Below, one piece after another: positions 47,260 to 56,234 of a stretch of DNA of 64,000 bases. Position 1 is the first letter of the stretch, and the number at the start of each line of letters is the position of its first letter. The notes under the pieces are model-generated. The model saw only the letters and a list, made by a program, of their open reading frames with translations, searched no databases and had not been told where the DNA came from. The DNA is from Rhodospirillales bacterium (GTDB taxonomy: Bacteria > Pseudomonadota > Alphaproteobacteria > Reyranellales > Reyranellaceae). The DNA lies in the NCBI GenBank assembly GCA_016185145.1, contig JACPOB010000104.1:36311-100310 (forward strand), given 5' to 3'. The translations under genes were made by a program, and so were the position numbers.

Positions 47260-50135
47260 TTACCGGCGCCACCAGCCGCGCTTGGGCTTCTCCGGCGGCG
47301 CGTCGATGACGGGCACCGGCGGCGGGGGCGGAGGAGGTGGCGGCGGCTCGGGCTGCGGCGCCGAAGCCACCACGACCGGCGGCGCCGGCGGTTCCAGCGG
47401 CTGCGGCGGCGTCGCGGCTTCGATGTTCAGCGGCGGAGCGACGGGCGGCGGCGCAATATCGTAGGGCGCGTGCTCGACCGGCATGTGGCCTTCAGCCATG
47501 TGCTCGACCGGGCTGCCCTCGATCGGCATCGGCTGAGAGGCGGCCGGCGCCTCGCCATGATCGGCGAATTCGCCTTCGCCGTTCTCGCGCCGGCGCCGGC
47601 GGCCGCCGCGGCGGCCGCGACGGCGGCGGCGATCGCCATCGCCCCGGTCGCCATCTCCACGGTCATCAGCGCGTTCGTCGCCGCGCTCACCTTCGGCATG
47701 GGCATCGCCCATCGGTTCCTCGCTGGACCCGTTGTGCTGCCCATCACGCTGCCCATCACGCTGTTCGTCGCGCTGGCCATCATGCTGCTCATCAGCACCG
47801 TTGGCGCCTGACTCGGCATGCCCGTCAGCCCGATCCTCCGAGCCCATCGCCTGCGGACGATCGCTGTCGCCGTCCTCGTCGCGGCGGCCGCTGCGGCGGC
47901 GGCGACGGCGCCTGCGGCGACGGCCGCCTTCGCGGTCGCCATCCTCACGCTCGCCACGCTCGTCCGTGGGTTCGCCGGCCTCGCGGTCCTCGCCGCCCTC
48001 GGCCTCGTCGGAAGCTGCCTCGTCGGAGACTTCCTCGTAGGAGGCGCGCGCCAGCTCCTGGGCCGGCCGCTCGCGGTCGTCGCGCCGGCCGCGCACGCGC
48101 TCGATCTCGCAATCGGCGGCATGCAGCTCGTCGTCGGCCTCGATGGTCACCGCGAAGCCGTAGCGCTTCTCGATCTCCGACAGGGCGTGGCGCTTCTGGT
48201 TCAAAAGATAGAGCGCGACGTTGGGCGGCACGCTGACGACGATCTCGCTGGCGCGGCGCCGCACGCCTTCCTCCTCGACGGCGCGCAGCGCATGCAGCGC
48301 CGCCGATTCGATCGAGCGGATGCGGCCGGTGCCGGCGCAATGCGGGCAGCTCTCGGTCGAATGCTCGAGCAGAGAGGGCCGCAGCCGCTGGCGCGACATC
48401 TCGAGCAGGCCGAAGGCCGAGATGCGGCCGATCTGGATGCGGGCGCGGTCGTGGCGCATCGCATCCTTGACCTTGTGCTCGACCTGGCGCTGGTGGCGCG
48501 TCTCCTCCATGTCGATGAAGTCGATCACGATCAGGCCGGCGAGGTCGCGCAGGCGCACCTGGCGGGCGATCTCCTCGGCCGCCTCCACGTTGGTCCTGAG
48601 CGCCGTCTCCTCGATGTTGCGCTCCTTGGTCGAGCGGCCCGAGTTGACGTCGATGGCGACCAGCGCCTCGGTCGGGTTGATGACGATGTAGCCGCCGGAG
48701 CGAAGCTGGACGACCGGCGAATGCATGGCAGGGGGATCGCCTCCTTGTAGAGCTCGACCTTGCCCGCCTGATGCGGCACCAGCTGGCGCATGAACTCGGA
48801 CGCGGCGTTGAAGCCCGTCTCGCCCTCGACCAGCACCTGGGCGATGTCGGTGTCGTAGACGTCGCGCAGCGAGCGCTTGATCAGGTCGCCTTCCTCGTAG
48901 ATCAGCGCCGGCGCCGTCGAGCGCATGGTGATTTCGCGGATCGAATCCCACAGCCGCGACAGGTACTCGTAGTCGCGCTTGATATCGATGGTGCTGCGCT
49001 CCAGCCCGGCGGTGCGCAGGATCACGCCCTGGCCCTGCGGCACGTCGAGCTCGCTCAGCACTTCCTTCATGCGCTTGCGGTCGGCCGGATTGGAGATCTT
49101 GCGCGAGATGCCGCCGCCACGGCCGGCGTTGGGCATAAGCACGCAGTAGCGGCCGGCCAGCGACAGGTAGGTGGTGAGCGCTGCACCCTTGTTGCCGCGC
49201 TCTTCCTTGACGACCTGCACCAGCAGGATCTGCCGGCGCTTGATGACTTCCTGGATCTTGTATTGCCGGACCGGATTGCGGCGGCGGCGTTCGCGCGTCT
49301 CGCGCTGCTCGATCACGTCGTCGCCGCCCAGCGTCTCGACGGTCACTTCGGGCTGCGGCGCATCAGCCGGGTCGGTCGACGTCTCGCTGGCCGCCTCAGT
49401 CGTCGCCTCGATGGGCGTCTCGGCCGCGGCCTCGGCATAAACAGCGGAGGGCTGCTCGGCAGGTGGCGCCGCATCCGGCGTCTCGGCCGGCGTGGCGATC
49501 GGCTGAGGCTCGGCGATCGGCGCCGTCTCGATGGTCAGTGCACTCTCGATCGTCGGTGCCGTCTCGGCCGGACCATCGATGCGCTCGCTGACGATGGCGG
49601 CGGCCTGGGCCTGCGGCTCGGGCTCGGCGATGATCGCAGGCGGCAGTGCTTCGGACGGCGGCGGCTCGGCGACCGGGCGGTCGCCCGTGTCCTCGGCGTT
49701 GGCGATGGCCTCGGCGGCGACTTCCGCCGGCGGCTCGCCGGCCGGCTCCACTGGGATTTCGATGCGATTGTCCTCGCGCACTTCCTCGATGTCGGTGCGG
49801 TCGATCCTGTCGCGCCGGCGCGGCTCCTCGTCGTCCGCTTCCGCCTGCAGGCGCTGCTGCTCGGCGATCAGCCGCTCGCGGTCGGCGACGGGGATCTGGT
49901 AGTAGTCGGGGTGGATTTCCGAGAAGGCCAGGAAGCCGTGGCGGTTGCCGCCGTACTCCACGAACGCCGCCTGCAATGACGGTTCTATGCGGATGACCTT
50001 GGCGAGATAGATGTTGCCCTTGAGGGGCTTGCGGGTCGCCGTCTCGAAATCGAATTCTTCCAGTCGTGTTCCATCGACGACGACCACCCGCGTTTCCTCG
50101 GGGTGGCTCGCATCGATGAGCATGCGCCGTGCCAT
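47260..50135 (-). CDS. rne: Ribonuclease E, reading frame disrupted by a short deletion near 48738
   Basis: RNase E cuts single-stranded AU-rich RNA and organises the degradosome. Start MARRMLIDASHPEETRVVV (ATG 50135). The S1 domain is split by a long Pro/Glu/Ala-rich insert (about residues 105-275), usual in alphaproteobacteria. The frame is normal to KVELYKEAIPL, then shifts; it resumes as MHSPVVQLRSGGYIVINPTEALVAIDVNSGRST with RDLAGLIVIDFIDMEE, the Zn-link CPHCAGTGRI, and a low-complexity tail ending KRGWWRR. Homologues carry about a dozen residues between IPL and MHSP, so roughly 34-37 bases are missing. The gene is normally essential, so the break may be an assembly error. Confidence 0.88.
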
Positions 50136-50614
50136 GGGCTCGCTCCGAAGCGGACGTGTCCTGCCGGCGCGAGCGACCGGCGGCCGAGCCGCCTCTCTGG
50201 GGCGAGGGGGACGGTGCGCCATCGACCCGCCGAACGGCCAACTCCTGGCCAAGACGGGGAAGCATCGCGCCGCCGGACCGCAACAGGGTCCTGCCGACCT
50301 CGGGTTTCCTATAGCCACCGCCTGCCTGACAGTCCCTCCGCAGGCCCGCCGCTCCCATCACATGTGGGGCGCCAGCCCGGCTTAGAAGACTGCCGTCGGA
50401 GCGCTCCATCCGTGGAGAGGGCGCTTCGAACGACGGCGACTGCTCGCAGGCGCAACATACGGGGTTCGTTTGGCGCCTACAATCAAAACGTTGGGGTAGA
50501 TGAGTTCTGGGCGTTAAATAGTTGAATTTTCTTGAAATTCTTTCTCTTCTTCTGTATTTGGTTGAGGATATCAAAACAATAATTGGCTCCCCTCTAATAA
50601 AGCTGGCTGTGTCC
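50136..50614. promoter_or_regulatory. rne leader and rne/amidase divergent promoter region
   Basis: No convincing gene. Positions 50136-50450 are GC-rich and would form the long 5' leader of rne, a region used for autoregulation in other bacteria. 50515-50605 is a strikingly AT-rich island (TTGAATTTTCTTGAAATTC, ATCAAAACAATAATTGG) that probably holds promoters for both directions. An ORF opening with TTG at 50522 across the island was not used. Confidence 0.45.
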
Positions 50615-51445
50615 ATGGCCGCTCTCCACCGCCGAAATGTCATTGCTGGATTGGCCGGCCTGACCGCCTTCGGCCTTGGCGCGCCCGCGGTGTGGGGCAA
50701 CCAGCTCGCCAAGAAATCAATCGCCAAGCCGACACCGCCGCCCAGGCCCAAGCTGGTCTTTCTCGATCCCGGCCACGGCGGCAAGGATCCCGGCGCGCTC
50801 GGCGTCCGTGGCACCAAGGAGAAGGTTGTGGTCATGGCGATCGCCCGCGAATTGCAGCGCGAGCTGCAGGCCGGCGGCCGCTATCGCGTGATGCTGACAC
50901 GGGCCTCCGACAGTTTCGTCGCCCTGCGCGAGCGCGTGGCGCGCGCCCAGGCGGCCAAGGCCGATCTCTTCCTGTCGCTGCACGCCGATGCCCATCCCGA
51001 TTCCGACGTGCGTGGCGCCTCGGTCTACACCCTGTCGGAAGAAGCGAGCGACCGCGAGGCGGCGGCCCTGGCCGCGCGCGAGAATCGCGCCGATGCCGTG
51101 GTCTCCGGCATGAAGCTCGCCAACCAGTCCGACGACGTCGCCCGTACCCTGGTGGCCATGAGCCAGCGCGGCACGGTGAACGATTCGCGCCGGCTGGCCG
51201 AAACGATCGTACGCACCTTCGGCCGCAACGGCGTCCGTCTGCTGCCCCGCACCCATCGCCAGGCGGGCTTTGCCGTCCTGACCTCGCCCGATATTCCAGC
51301 CGCCCTCGTCGAGCTCGGTTACCTGTCCAATCCACAGGACGAAAAGCTTTTGACGGTGCGGCAGCACCAGGCGGCCCTCGCGAGGGCGCTGCGGGCTTCG
51401 GTGGATGCCCACTTCGGTTCCGGAATTGCCACAAGAAAGGCGTAA
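50615..51445 (+). CDS. N-acetylmuramoyl-L-alanine amidase, Amidase_3 type
   Basis: 276 residues from ATG 50615 (GTG 50609 also possible). Tat-like signal (RRNVIAGLAGLTAFGLGAPAVWG). Zn-dependent catalytic domain: VFLDPGHGGKDPGALG (first His), KEKVVVMAIARELQ (Glu), FLSLHADAHPD (second His), PAALVELGYLSNPQDEKLL (catalytic Glu). Cleaves the peptide stem from peptidoglycan in the periplasm. Lacks an AMIN domain, so it is shorter than E. coli AmiC. Precedes the PBP1A gene. Confidence 0.95.
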   Translation: MAALHRRNVIAGLAGLTAFGLGAPAVWGNQLAKKSIAKPTPPPRPKLVFLDPGHGGKDPGALGVRGTKEKVVVMAIARELQRELQAGGRYRVMLTRASDSFVALRERVARAQAAKADLFLSLHADAHPDSDVRGASVYTLSEEASDREAAALAARENRADAVVSGMKLANQSDDVARTLVAMSQRGTVNDSRRLAETIVRTFGRNGVRLLPRTHRQAGFAVLTSPDIPAALVELGYLSNPQDEKLLTVRQHQAALARALRASVDAHFGSGIATRKA

Positions 51446-51496
51446 CTTTCTTTCAGGGTCACCGTTGCTGCCCCTAGCGTTGGCCGCGTACAAGAA

Positions 51497-53959
51497 ATGA
51501 AAGTGTTGAACCTTTTCAAAATCCTGCTGGCCTTCGCGACGGCCGCCTTGATCGTTGGCACTGGTACCGTGGCAGGCCTGTTCTGGCACTTCAGCCACGG
51601 TTTGCCAGACCATAAGCAGCTCGCCGACTACCAGCCGGCGATCTCTTCGCGCCTCTATGCCTCCGATGGTCGTCTGCTGGCCGAGTATGCCCGCGAGAAG
51701 CGGGTGTTCGTGCCGGTGGCCGCCATGCCCAAGCGCGTCCTGGAAGCCTTCGTCGCGGCCGAGGACCAGCGCTTCTTTTCGCATCCCGGCGTCGACTTCA
51801 TCGGCGTGGCGCGCGCCGTCATCGCCAATGTCGCCAATCCCGGCAAGCGGCCGGAGGGGGCGTCGGGCCTGACCCAGCAGGTCGCCAAGAACTTCCTGCT
51901 CACCAACCAGGCGACATTGGCGCGCAAGATCCGCGAGGCCATCCTCGCCTTCCGCATCGAGGAGACCTACTCCAAGGATCGCATCCTCGAGCTCTATCTC
52001 AACGAGATCTATCTCGGCTCGGGCAACTACGGCGTCGCCCAGGCGGCCATCAACTACTTCGACCGGTCCCTCGACGAGCTGACGCTGTCGGAGATCGCCT
52101 ACCTCGCGGGCCTGCCCAAGGCGCCGAACCGCTACAACCTCGTGCGCAACGAGAAGGAAGCCTACGCCCGCCGCGACTACGTGCTGGGTCGCATGCTCGA
52201 CGACGGCTACATCACTGCCGCCGAGATGCAGCAGGCCAGGGCCGAGAAGCTGCAATACCGCCGCCGCGGCAATACCGAGGTCGTGCAGGCCGACTTCTTC
52301 GCCGAGGAGGTGCGCCGCAACCTGCTGGCGGCCTATGGTGAGAAGGGCCTCTATGAAGGCGGCCTTACCGTATCGACCACGCTCGATCCCGCCATCCAGG
52401 CGGTCGCCGACAACGCCCTGCGCGACGGCCTGATCACCTACGACCGTCGCCACGGCTGGCGCGGCCCCTACGCCAGGATCGCCGACATGAGCGTGTGGGA
52501 GGAGGAGTTCGCCCGCATCGCCCAGCGCCGGCCGTTGAGCGGCCCCCCGACGTGGCAACTTGCTGTCGTGAGCAAGGTCGAGCCGCAGGCCGTGCAGATC
52601 GTCGGCCTTCCGGACGGCGAGGGCACGGTGCCGTTTTCGGAGATGACTTGGGCCGGGCCGACCCTGGCCGAGCAGCGTGTCGGCGCGCCGCCACGCAGCC
52701 CGAAGGATGTCGTCAATGTCGGCGACGTGATCGTGGTCGAGAAGGTCGAGAAGCCGGCCGGACAGAACGCCAAGCCTTATCCACCGAGGAGCTATGGGCT
52801 GCGTCAGGTTCCCAACGTCGAAGGCGGCGTGGTGGTGATGGACACGCAGACCGGCCGCGTGCTCGCCATGTCGGGCGGCTGGTCCTATGCCCGCAGCCAA
52901 TTCAACCGCGCCGTTCAGGCGGCGCGCCAGCCCGGCTCGTCGTTCAAGCCGTTCGTCTATCTCGCCGCGATGGACAACGGCTTTACCCCGGCCTCGATCG
53001 TGCTCGATGCGCCGTTCTCCTACGACCCGGGCTACGGCCAGCCGGTGTGGACGCCCAAGAACTACGGCAACGACTATCTCGGCCCCACCACGGTGCGCCG
53101 CGGCCTCGAACTGTCGCGCAACCTCATGACCGTGCGCATGGCCCAGCAGGTCGGCATGAAGAAGGTGGTCGAGGTCGCCAAGGAATTCGGCGTCGTCGAC
53201 CAGATGGGCGCCTACCTGCCGATGGCGCTGGGTGCCGGCGAGACCACCTTGCTGCGCATGACCATGGCCTACGCCATGCTGGCCAACGGCGCGCTCGAGA
53301 TCACGCCCTCACTGGTCGACCGTGTGCAGGACCGCAACGGCAAGACCGTCTACCGCCATGAGCCGCGCGCCTGCCGTGGCTGCGGCGAGCAGGCGGGGGG
53401 CGGCAAGCCCGTCGCCCCCGAGATCGTCGATGCGCGCAAGCCGTTCCACGATCCTGCGTCGGTCTATCAGGTCGTCCACATGATGCTGGGCGTGACCACG
53501 CGCGGCACCGCCGGCCGCTTGGCGGCGCTCGGCCGGCCGATCGCCGGCAAGACCGGCACGACCAACGACGCGCGCGACAACTGGTTCCTGGGCTCGACCC
53601 CCGACATCACCGTCGGCATCTATATCGGCTTCGACGAGCCCAAGACGCTCGGACACGGCAACCTGGAGACCGGCGGCGGCAATGCCGCGCCGATCTACGA
53701 GGCGATCGCCAAGCAGATCTTCAAGGACAAGCCGCCGACGCCCTTCCGCATCCCGCCCGGCCTGCGCATGGTGAAGTTCACCTACGAGGGCGGCACGATC
53801 GACGAGGTCTTCAAGCCCGGCACCGAGCCCGGCAGCGAGGGCTTCAATCAAACGCTGCTTGACGGGTCGGGGCCCTGGTCCGGTATAGACCCCGGCGGCC
53901 CGCAGCAGGCGGGCGGCGGCCGGCGCCCGGGTCTCACGGGCACGGGCGAAACCTACTAG
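51497..53959 (+). CDS. mrcA: Penicillin-binding protein 1A
   Basis: 820 residues, bifunctional peptidoglycan glycosyltransferase/transpeptidase. One N-terminal membrane helix (about residues 10-30). GT51 domain: FVAAEDQRFFSHPGVD, EGASGLTQQVAKNFLL, RKIREAILAFRIEETYSKDRILELYLNEIYLGSGNYGV. Transpeptidase: S481-S-F-K484 (PGSSFKPF) and K685-T-G-T (AGKTGTTNDARDNWF). An OB-like insert sits between. The tail is Gly/Pro-rich. Position between amidase and prfB is conserved in alphaproteobacteria. Confidence 0.97.
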   Translation: MKVLNLFKILLAFATAALIVGTGTVAGLFWHFSHGLPDHKQLADYQPAISSRLYASDGRLLAEYAREKRVFVPVAAMPKRVLEAFVAAEDQRFFSHPGVDFIGVARAVIANVANPGKRPEGASGLTQQVAKNFLLTNQATLARKIREAILAFRIEETYSKDRILELYLNEIYLGSGNYGVAQAAINYFDRSLDELTLSEIAYLAGLPKAPNRYNLVRNEKEAYARRDYVLGRMLDDGYITAAEMQQARAEKLQYRRRGNTEVVQADFFAEEVRRNLLAAYGEKGLYEGGLTVSTTLDPAIQAVADNALRDGLITYDRRHGWRGPYARIADMSVWEEEFARIAQRRPLSGPPTWQLAVVSKVEPQAVQIVGLPDGEGTVPFSEMTWAGPTLAEQRVGAPPRSPKDVVNVGDVIVVEKVEKPAGQNAKPYPPRSYGLRQVPNVEGGVVVMDTQTGRVLAMSGGWSYARSQFNRAVQAARQPGSSFKPFVYLAAMDNGFTPASIVLDAPFSYDPGYGQPVWTPKNYGNDYLGPTTVRRGLELSRNLMTVRMAQQVGMKKVVEVAKEFGVVDQMGAYLPMALGAGETTLLRMTMAYAMLANGALEITPSLVDRVQDRNGKTVYRHEPRACRGCGEQAGGGKPVAPEIVDARKPFHDPASVYQVVHMMLGVTTRGTAGRLAALGRPIAGKTGTTNDARDNWFLGSTPDITVGIYIGFDEPKTLGHGNLETGGGNAAPIYEAIAKQIFKDKPPTPFRIPPGLRMVKFTYEGGTIDEVFKPGTEPGSEGFNQTLLDGSGPWSGIDPGGPQQAGGGRRPGLTGTGETY

Positions 53960-53968
53960 ACCGTCGCC

Positions 53969-54065
53969 CCGAGCGTAGCCGAGGGGCCTTGTCTCGACGA
54001 TTTGAGGTGTGCCGGCGGAGAGAAGGTCCCTCCGCTCGTCGCTGCGCTCCTCGGTCGGGATGACG
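53969..54065. repeat. Family D interspersed hairpin sequence
   Basis: GCCCCGAGCGTAGCCGAGGGGC, then a right half whose complement reads GAGCGCAGCGACGAG. Each half has a GCGTAGC or GCGCAGC mini-hairpin of the C-GNA-G kind. Only one copy in the window, so its repeat status rests on similarity in style to common alphaproteobacterial intergenic repeats. Confidence 0.4.
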
Positions 54066-54087
54066 GGCGGATAAGGAGTCTTTCTGG

Positions 54088-55210
54088 ATGCGTGCCGAAG
54101 CCCAAGCCATGGTCAACGAGATCGAGGAGTCGCTGGCGCTCCTGAGGAGGCGTCTTTGACTACGACAAGGCTGTCGTACGTCTGGATGAGCTGAACGCGC
54201 GCGCCGAGGACCCGGCGCTGTGGAACGACCAGAAGCAGGCCCAGGCGGTGATGAAGGAGCGCACCAAGCTCGAAGCCGCCATTGCCACCATCAAGCGCCT
54301 GCGCGCTGCCGTCGACGACAATGTCGGCCTGATCGAGATGGCCGAGGCCGAGAAGGACGAGGCCATGATCGCCGACGCCGAAGCCGCCCTCGGCGCGGCA
54401 CGCGCTGAAGCGGCGCAAGCGCGTCTCGAGACGCTGCTGTCGGGCGAGGCCGATTCCAACAACGCCTATGTCGAGCTCAATGCCGGCGCCGGCGGCACCG
54501 AGGCGCAGGATTGGGCCGAGATGCTGGCGCGCATGTACACGCGCTGGGCCGAGCGCCGCGGCTTCAAGGTGAGCTGGCTGGAGGAGAGCGCGGGCGAAGA
54601 GGCCGGCATCAAGTCGTGCGCCTTCAAGGTCGAAGGCCCCAACGCCTATGGCTGGCTCAAGACCGAATCGGGCGTGCACCGGCTGGTGCGCATCTCGCCG
54701 TTCGACGGCAATGCGCGGCGCCAGACCTCGTTCGCCTCGGTCTGGGTCTATCCCGAGGTCGACGATAACATCGAGATCGAGATCCTCGACAAGGACCTGC
54801 GCGTCGACACCTATCGCGCGTCGGGCGCGGGCGGCCAGCACGTCAATAAGACGGACTCGGCGGTGCGCATCACCCACATCCCGACCGGCATCGCCGTCGC
54901 CGTCCAGCAGGAACGCAGCCAGCATCAGAACCGCGCCAAGGCCATGCAGATGCTGAAGGCGCGGCTCTACGAGGTCGAGCTGCAGAAGCGCGAGGCCGAG
55001 CGGCTGGAGGCCGAAGCCAGCAAGACCGACATCGGCTGGGGTCACCAGATCCGCTCCTACGTGCTGCAGCCCTATCAGATGGTGAAGGACCTGCGCACCA
55101 ACGTCGAACGCTCCGACCCGCAGAAGGTGCTCGACGGCGACCTCGACGAGTTCATGGCGGCCTCTCTCGCCGCGCGCGTCGGCGAGGGCGACGACAAGAA
55201 AGCGGCGTAG
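54088..55210 (+). CDS. prfB: Peptide chain release factor 2, with programmed +1 frameshift
   Basis: Reads UAA and UGA stops. The first 23 codons (ATG 54088) end at an in-frame TGA at 54157-54159; the context AGGAGG CGT CTT TGA C is the classic RF2 autoregulatory site with an internal Shine-Dalgarno sequence three bases before CTT. Skipping T54157 continues as DYDKAVVRLDELNARAEDPALWND to a 373-residue protein. Motifs: SPF (VRISPFDGNARRQTS, UGA recognition) and GGQ (residues 248-250, GAGGQHVNKTDSAVRITHIPTG). Coordinates join 54088-54156 and 54158-55210. Low RF2 favours the shift, so the protein controls its own synthesis. Confidence 0.96.
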
Positions 55211-55674
55211 AAATGTGCGCCAAGGCAAGCAGCTGAACGCCCAGCTGCTTGCGGCCGGCATTACTGCCGCGCTGTGGCGGCAGGATGGCGCCCTGTCACG
55301 GAGGTTTTGACGCTGATCGAGCTCGATCCGATCCGGTGACAGCACTGCCTGCGCGTCGGTCGAGCGACGCAAGCCGTAGTATGATGGCGGGAGCGGTCCC
55401 CAGATATGGCCCCTTCTGGAGCGTCAAAAGTCGCAATAAAAGAACCTGTCATCGCCGACGGATCGCTGCGACGCTGACATTTGCTAACTATGGTTATTGA
55501 CAAACACGGCGGTTTTCATTACCGTGCGAGTGTCTGTCGCTCTATGCATCGTTCATCTGACTTTAGGCCAGACCGCGCCACCCTGGGGCCGGTCATTCCG
55601 TCCGGCTGCGTCCCGCCGGAGGGATGGGCCAGGGCCACTTACGGTGCGTTAATTCTTATTAGCGGTGCCTTGCG
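55211..55674. other. Intergenic stretch without recognised gene
   Basis: 464 bases between prfB and a minus-strand gene that ends at 55675. Several short ORFs exist on both strands but have no protein-like character. TTGACA near 55497, followed 17 bases later by TACCGT, could be a plus-strand promoter leading into about 150 bases of non-coding sequence. An undetected small RNA is possible but unsupported. Confidence 0.4.
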
Positions 55675-56172
55675 TCATCGTTTGTGCGTGACGAGCTGCT
55701 CGGCCTTGCGCAGCCCGTCCAGGCACTCCGCTTCCATCCCGCGCTCGGCCTGCGCGCGTGCCGCGACCAGCAAGGCCTGCAGCGTCGACATGTCGGCCGG
55801 GTCGAGCCGCTGGGCCTTCGCAGGCTTGTCGCTCGGCTGAGGCCGCGCGATATCCGGCATCGTCGGCATGCCGGAATGGTCGCGCGGTGGGGTGATCACA
55901 GAACGGTCCGGCGTCGTAGGCGGCTCGACGACGCCGCCCGACCGAGCGAGGTCGTCGGGACTGACGGGTTTCTTCATCTCGCCCGGCGGGATGGTCGGCG
56001 GATCGGTCGACGCGCCGTAGGCCGCCGCCATCTGCTCCACGCGATCGAGGCAGTTGTCGCCGAACGCCTGGTCGGGCAGCAGCACGAGGCTGGCCAGCAA
56101 TGCCGTCGCGGCCGCCAGCGCCTCGAGGCGGACGGCATGTGGTGCGGCGTTGAGGCGTCCAGGGCGGTACAT
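55675..56172 (-). CDS. Exported hypothetical protein, proline-rich
   Basis: 165 residues from ATG 56172 with AGGAGA upstream; a longer upstream reading is a shadow. Signal/anchor (EALAAATALLASLVLLPDQAFG). The middle is Pro/Asp/Thr-rich and disordered-looking (TDPPTIPPGEMKKPVSPDDLARS). The C-terminal helix ALLVAARAQAERGMEAECLDGLRKAEQLV resembles the end of other alphaproteobacterial secreted proteins of unknown role. One cysteine early (DNCLDRVEQ) and one late could pair. Confidence 0.72.
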   Translation of the reverse strand: MYRPGRLNAAPHAVRLEALAAATALLASLVLLPDQAFGDNCLDRVEQMAAAYGASTDPPTIPPGEMKKPVSPDDLARSGGVVEPPTTPDRSVITPPRDHSGMPTMPDIARPQPSDKPAKAQRLDPADMSTLQALLVAARAQAERGMEAECLDGLRKAEQLVTHKR

Positions 56173-56234
56173 CGTTCTCCTCGCGACGGTTGTCCGAGGA
56201 ATCGAACGACGCGACCGGCGCCGAGGTTGCCCGC

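Noticed and set aside
47260..48951. Second half of RNase E as a separate gene
   Set aside because: Its start region is out-of-frame N-terminal sequence; the conserved part begins mid-domain, so this is a broken single gene.
55249..55503. Two overlapping 80-codon ORFs on opposite strands in the prfB downstream gap
   Set aside because: No ribosome site, no recognisable sequence pattern, and codon use unlike neighbouring genes.
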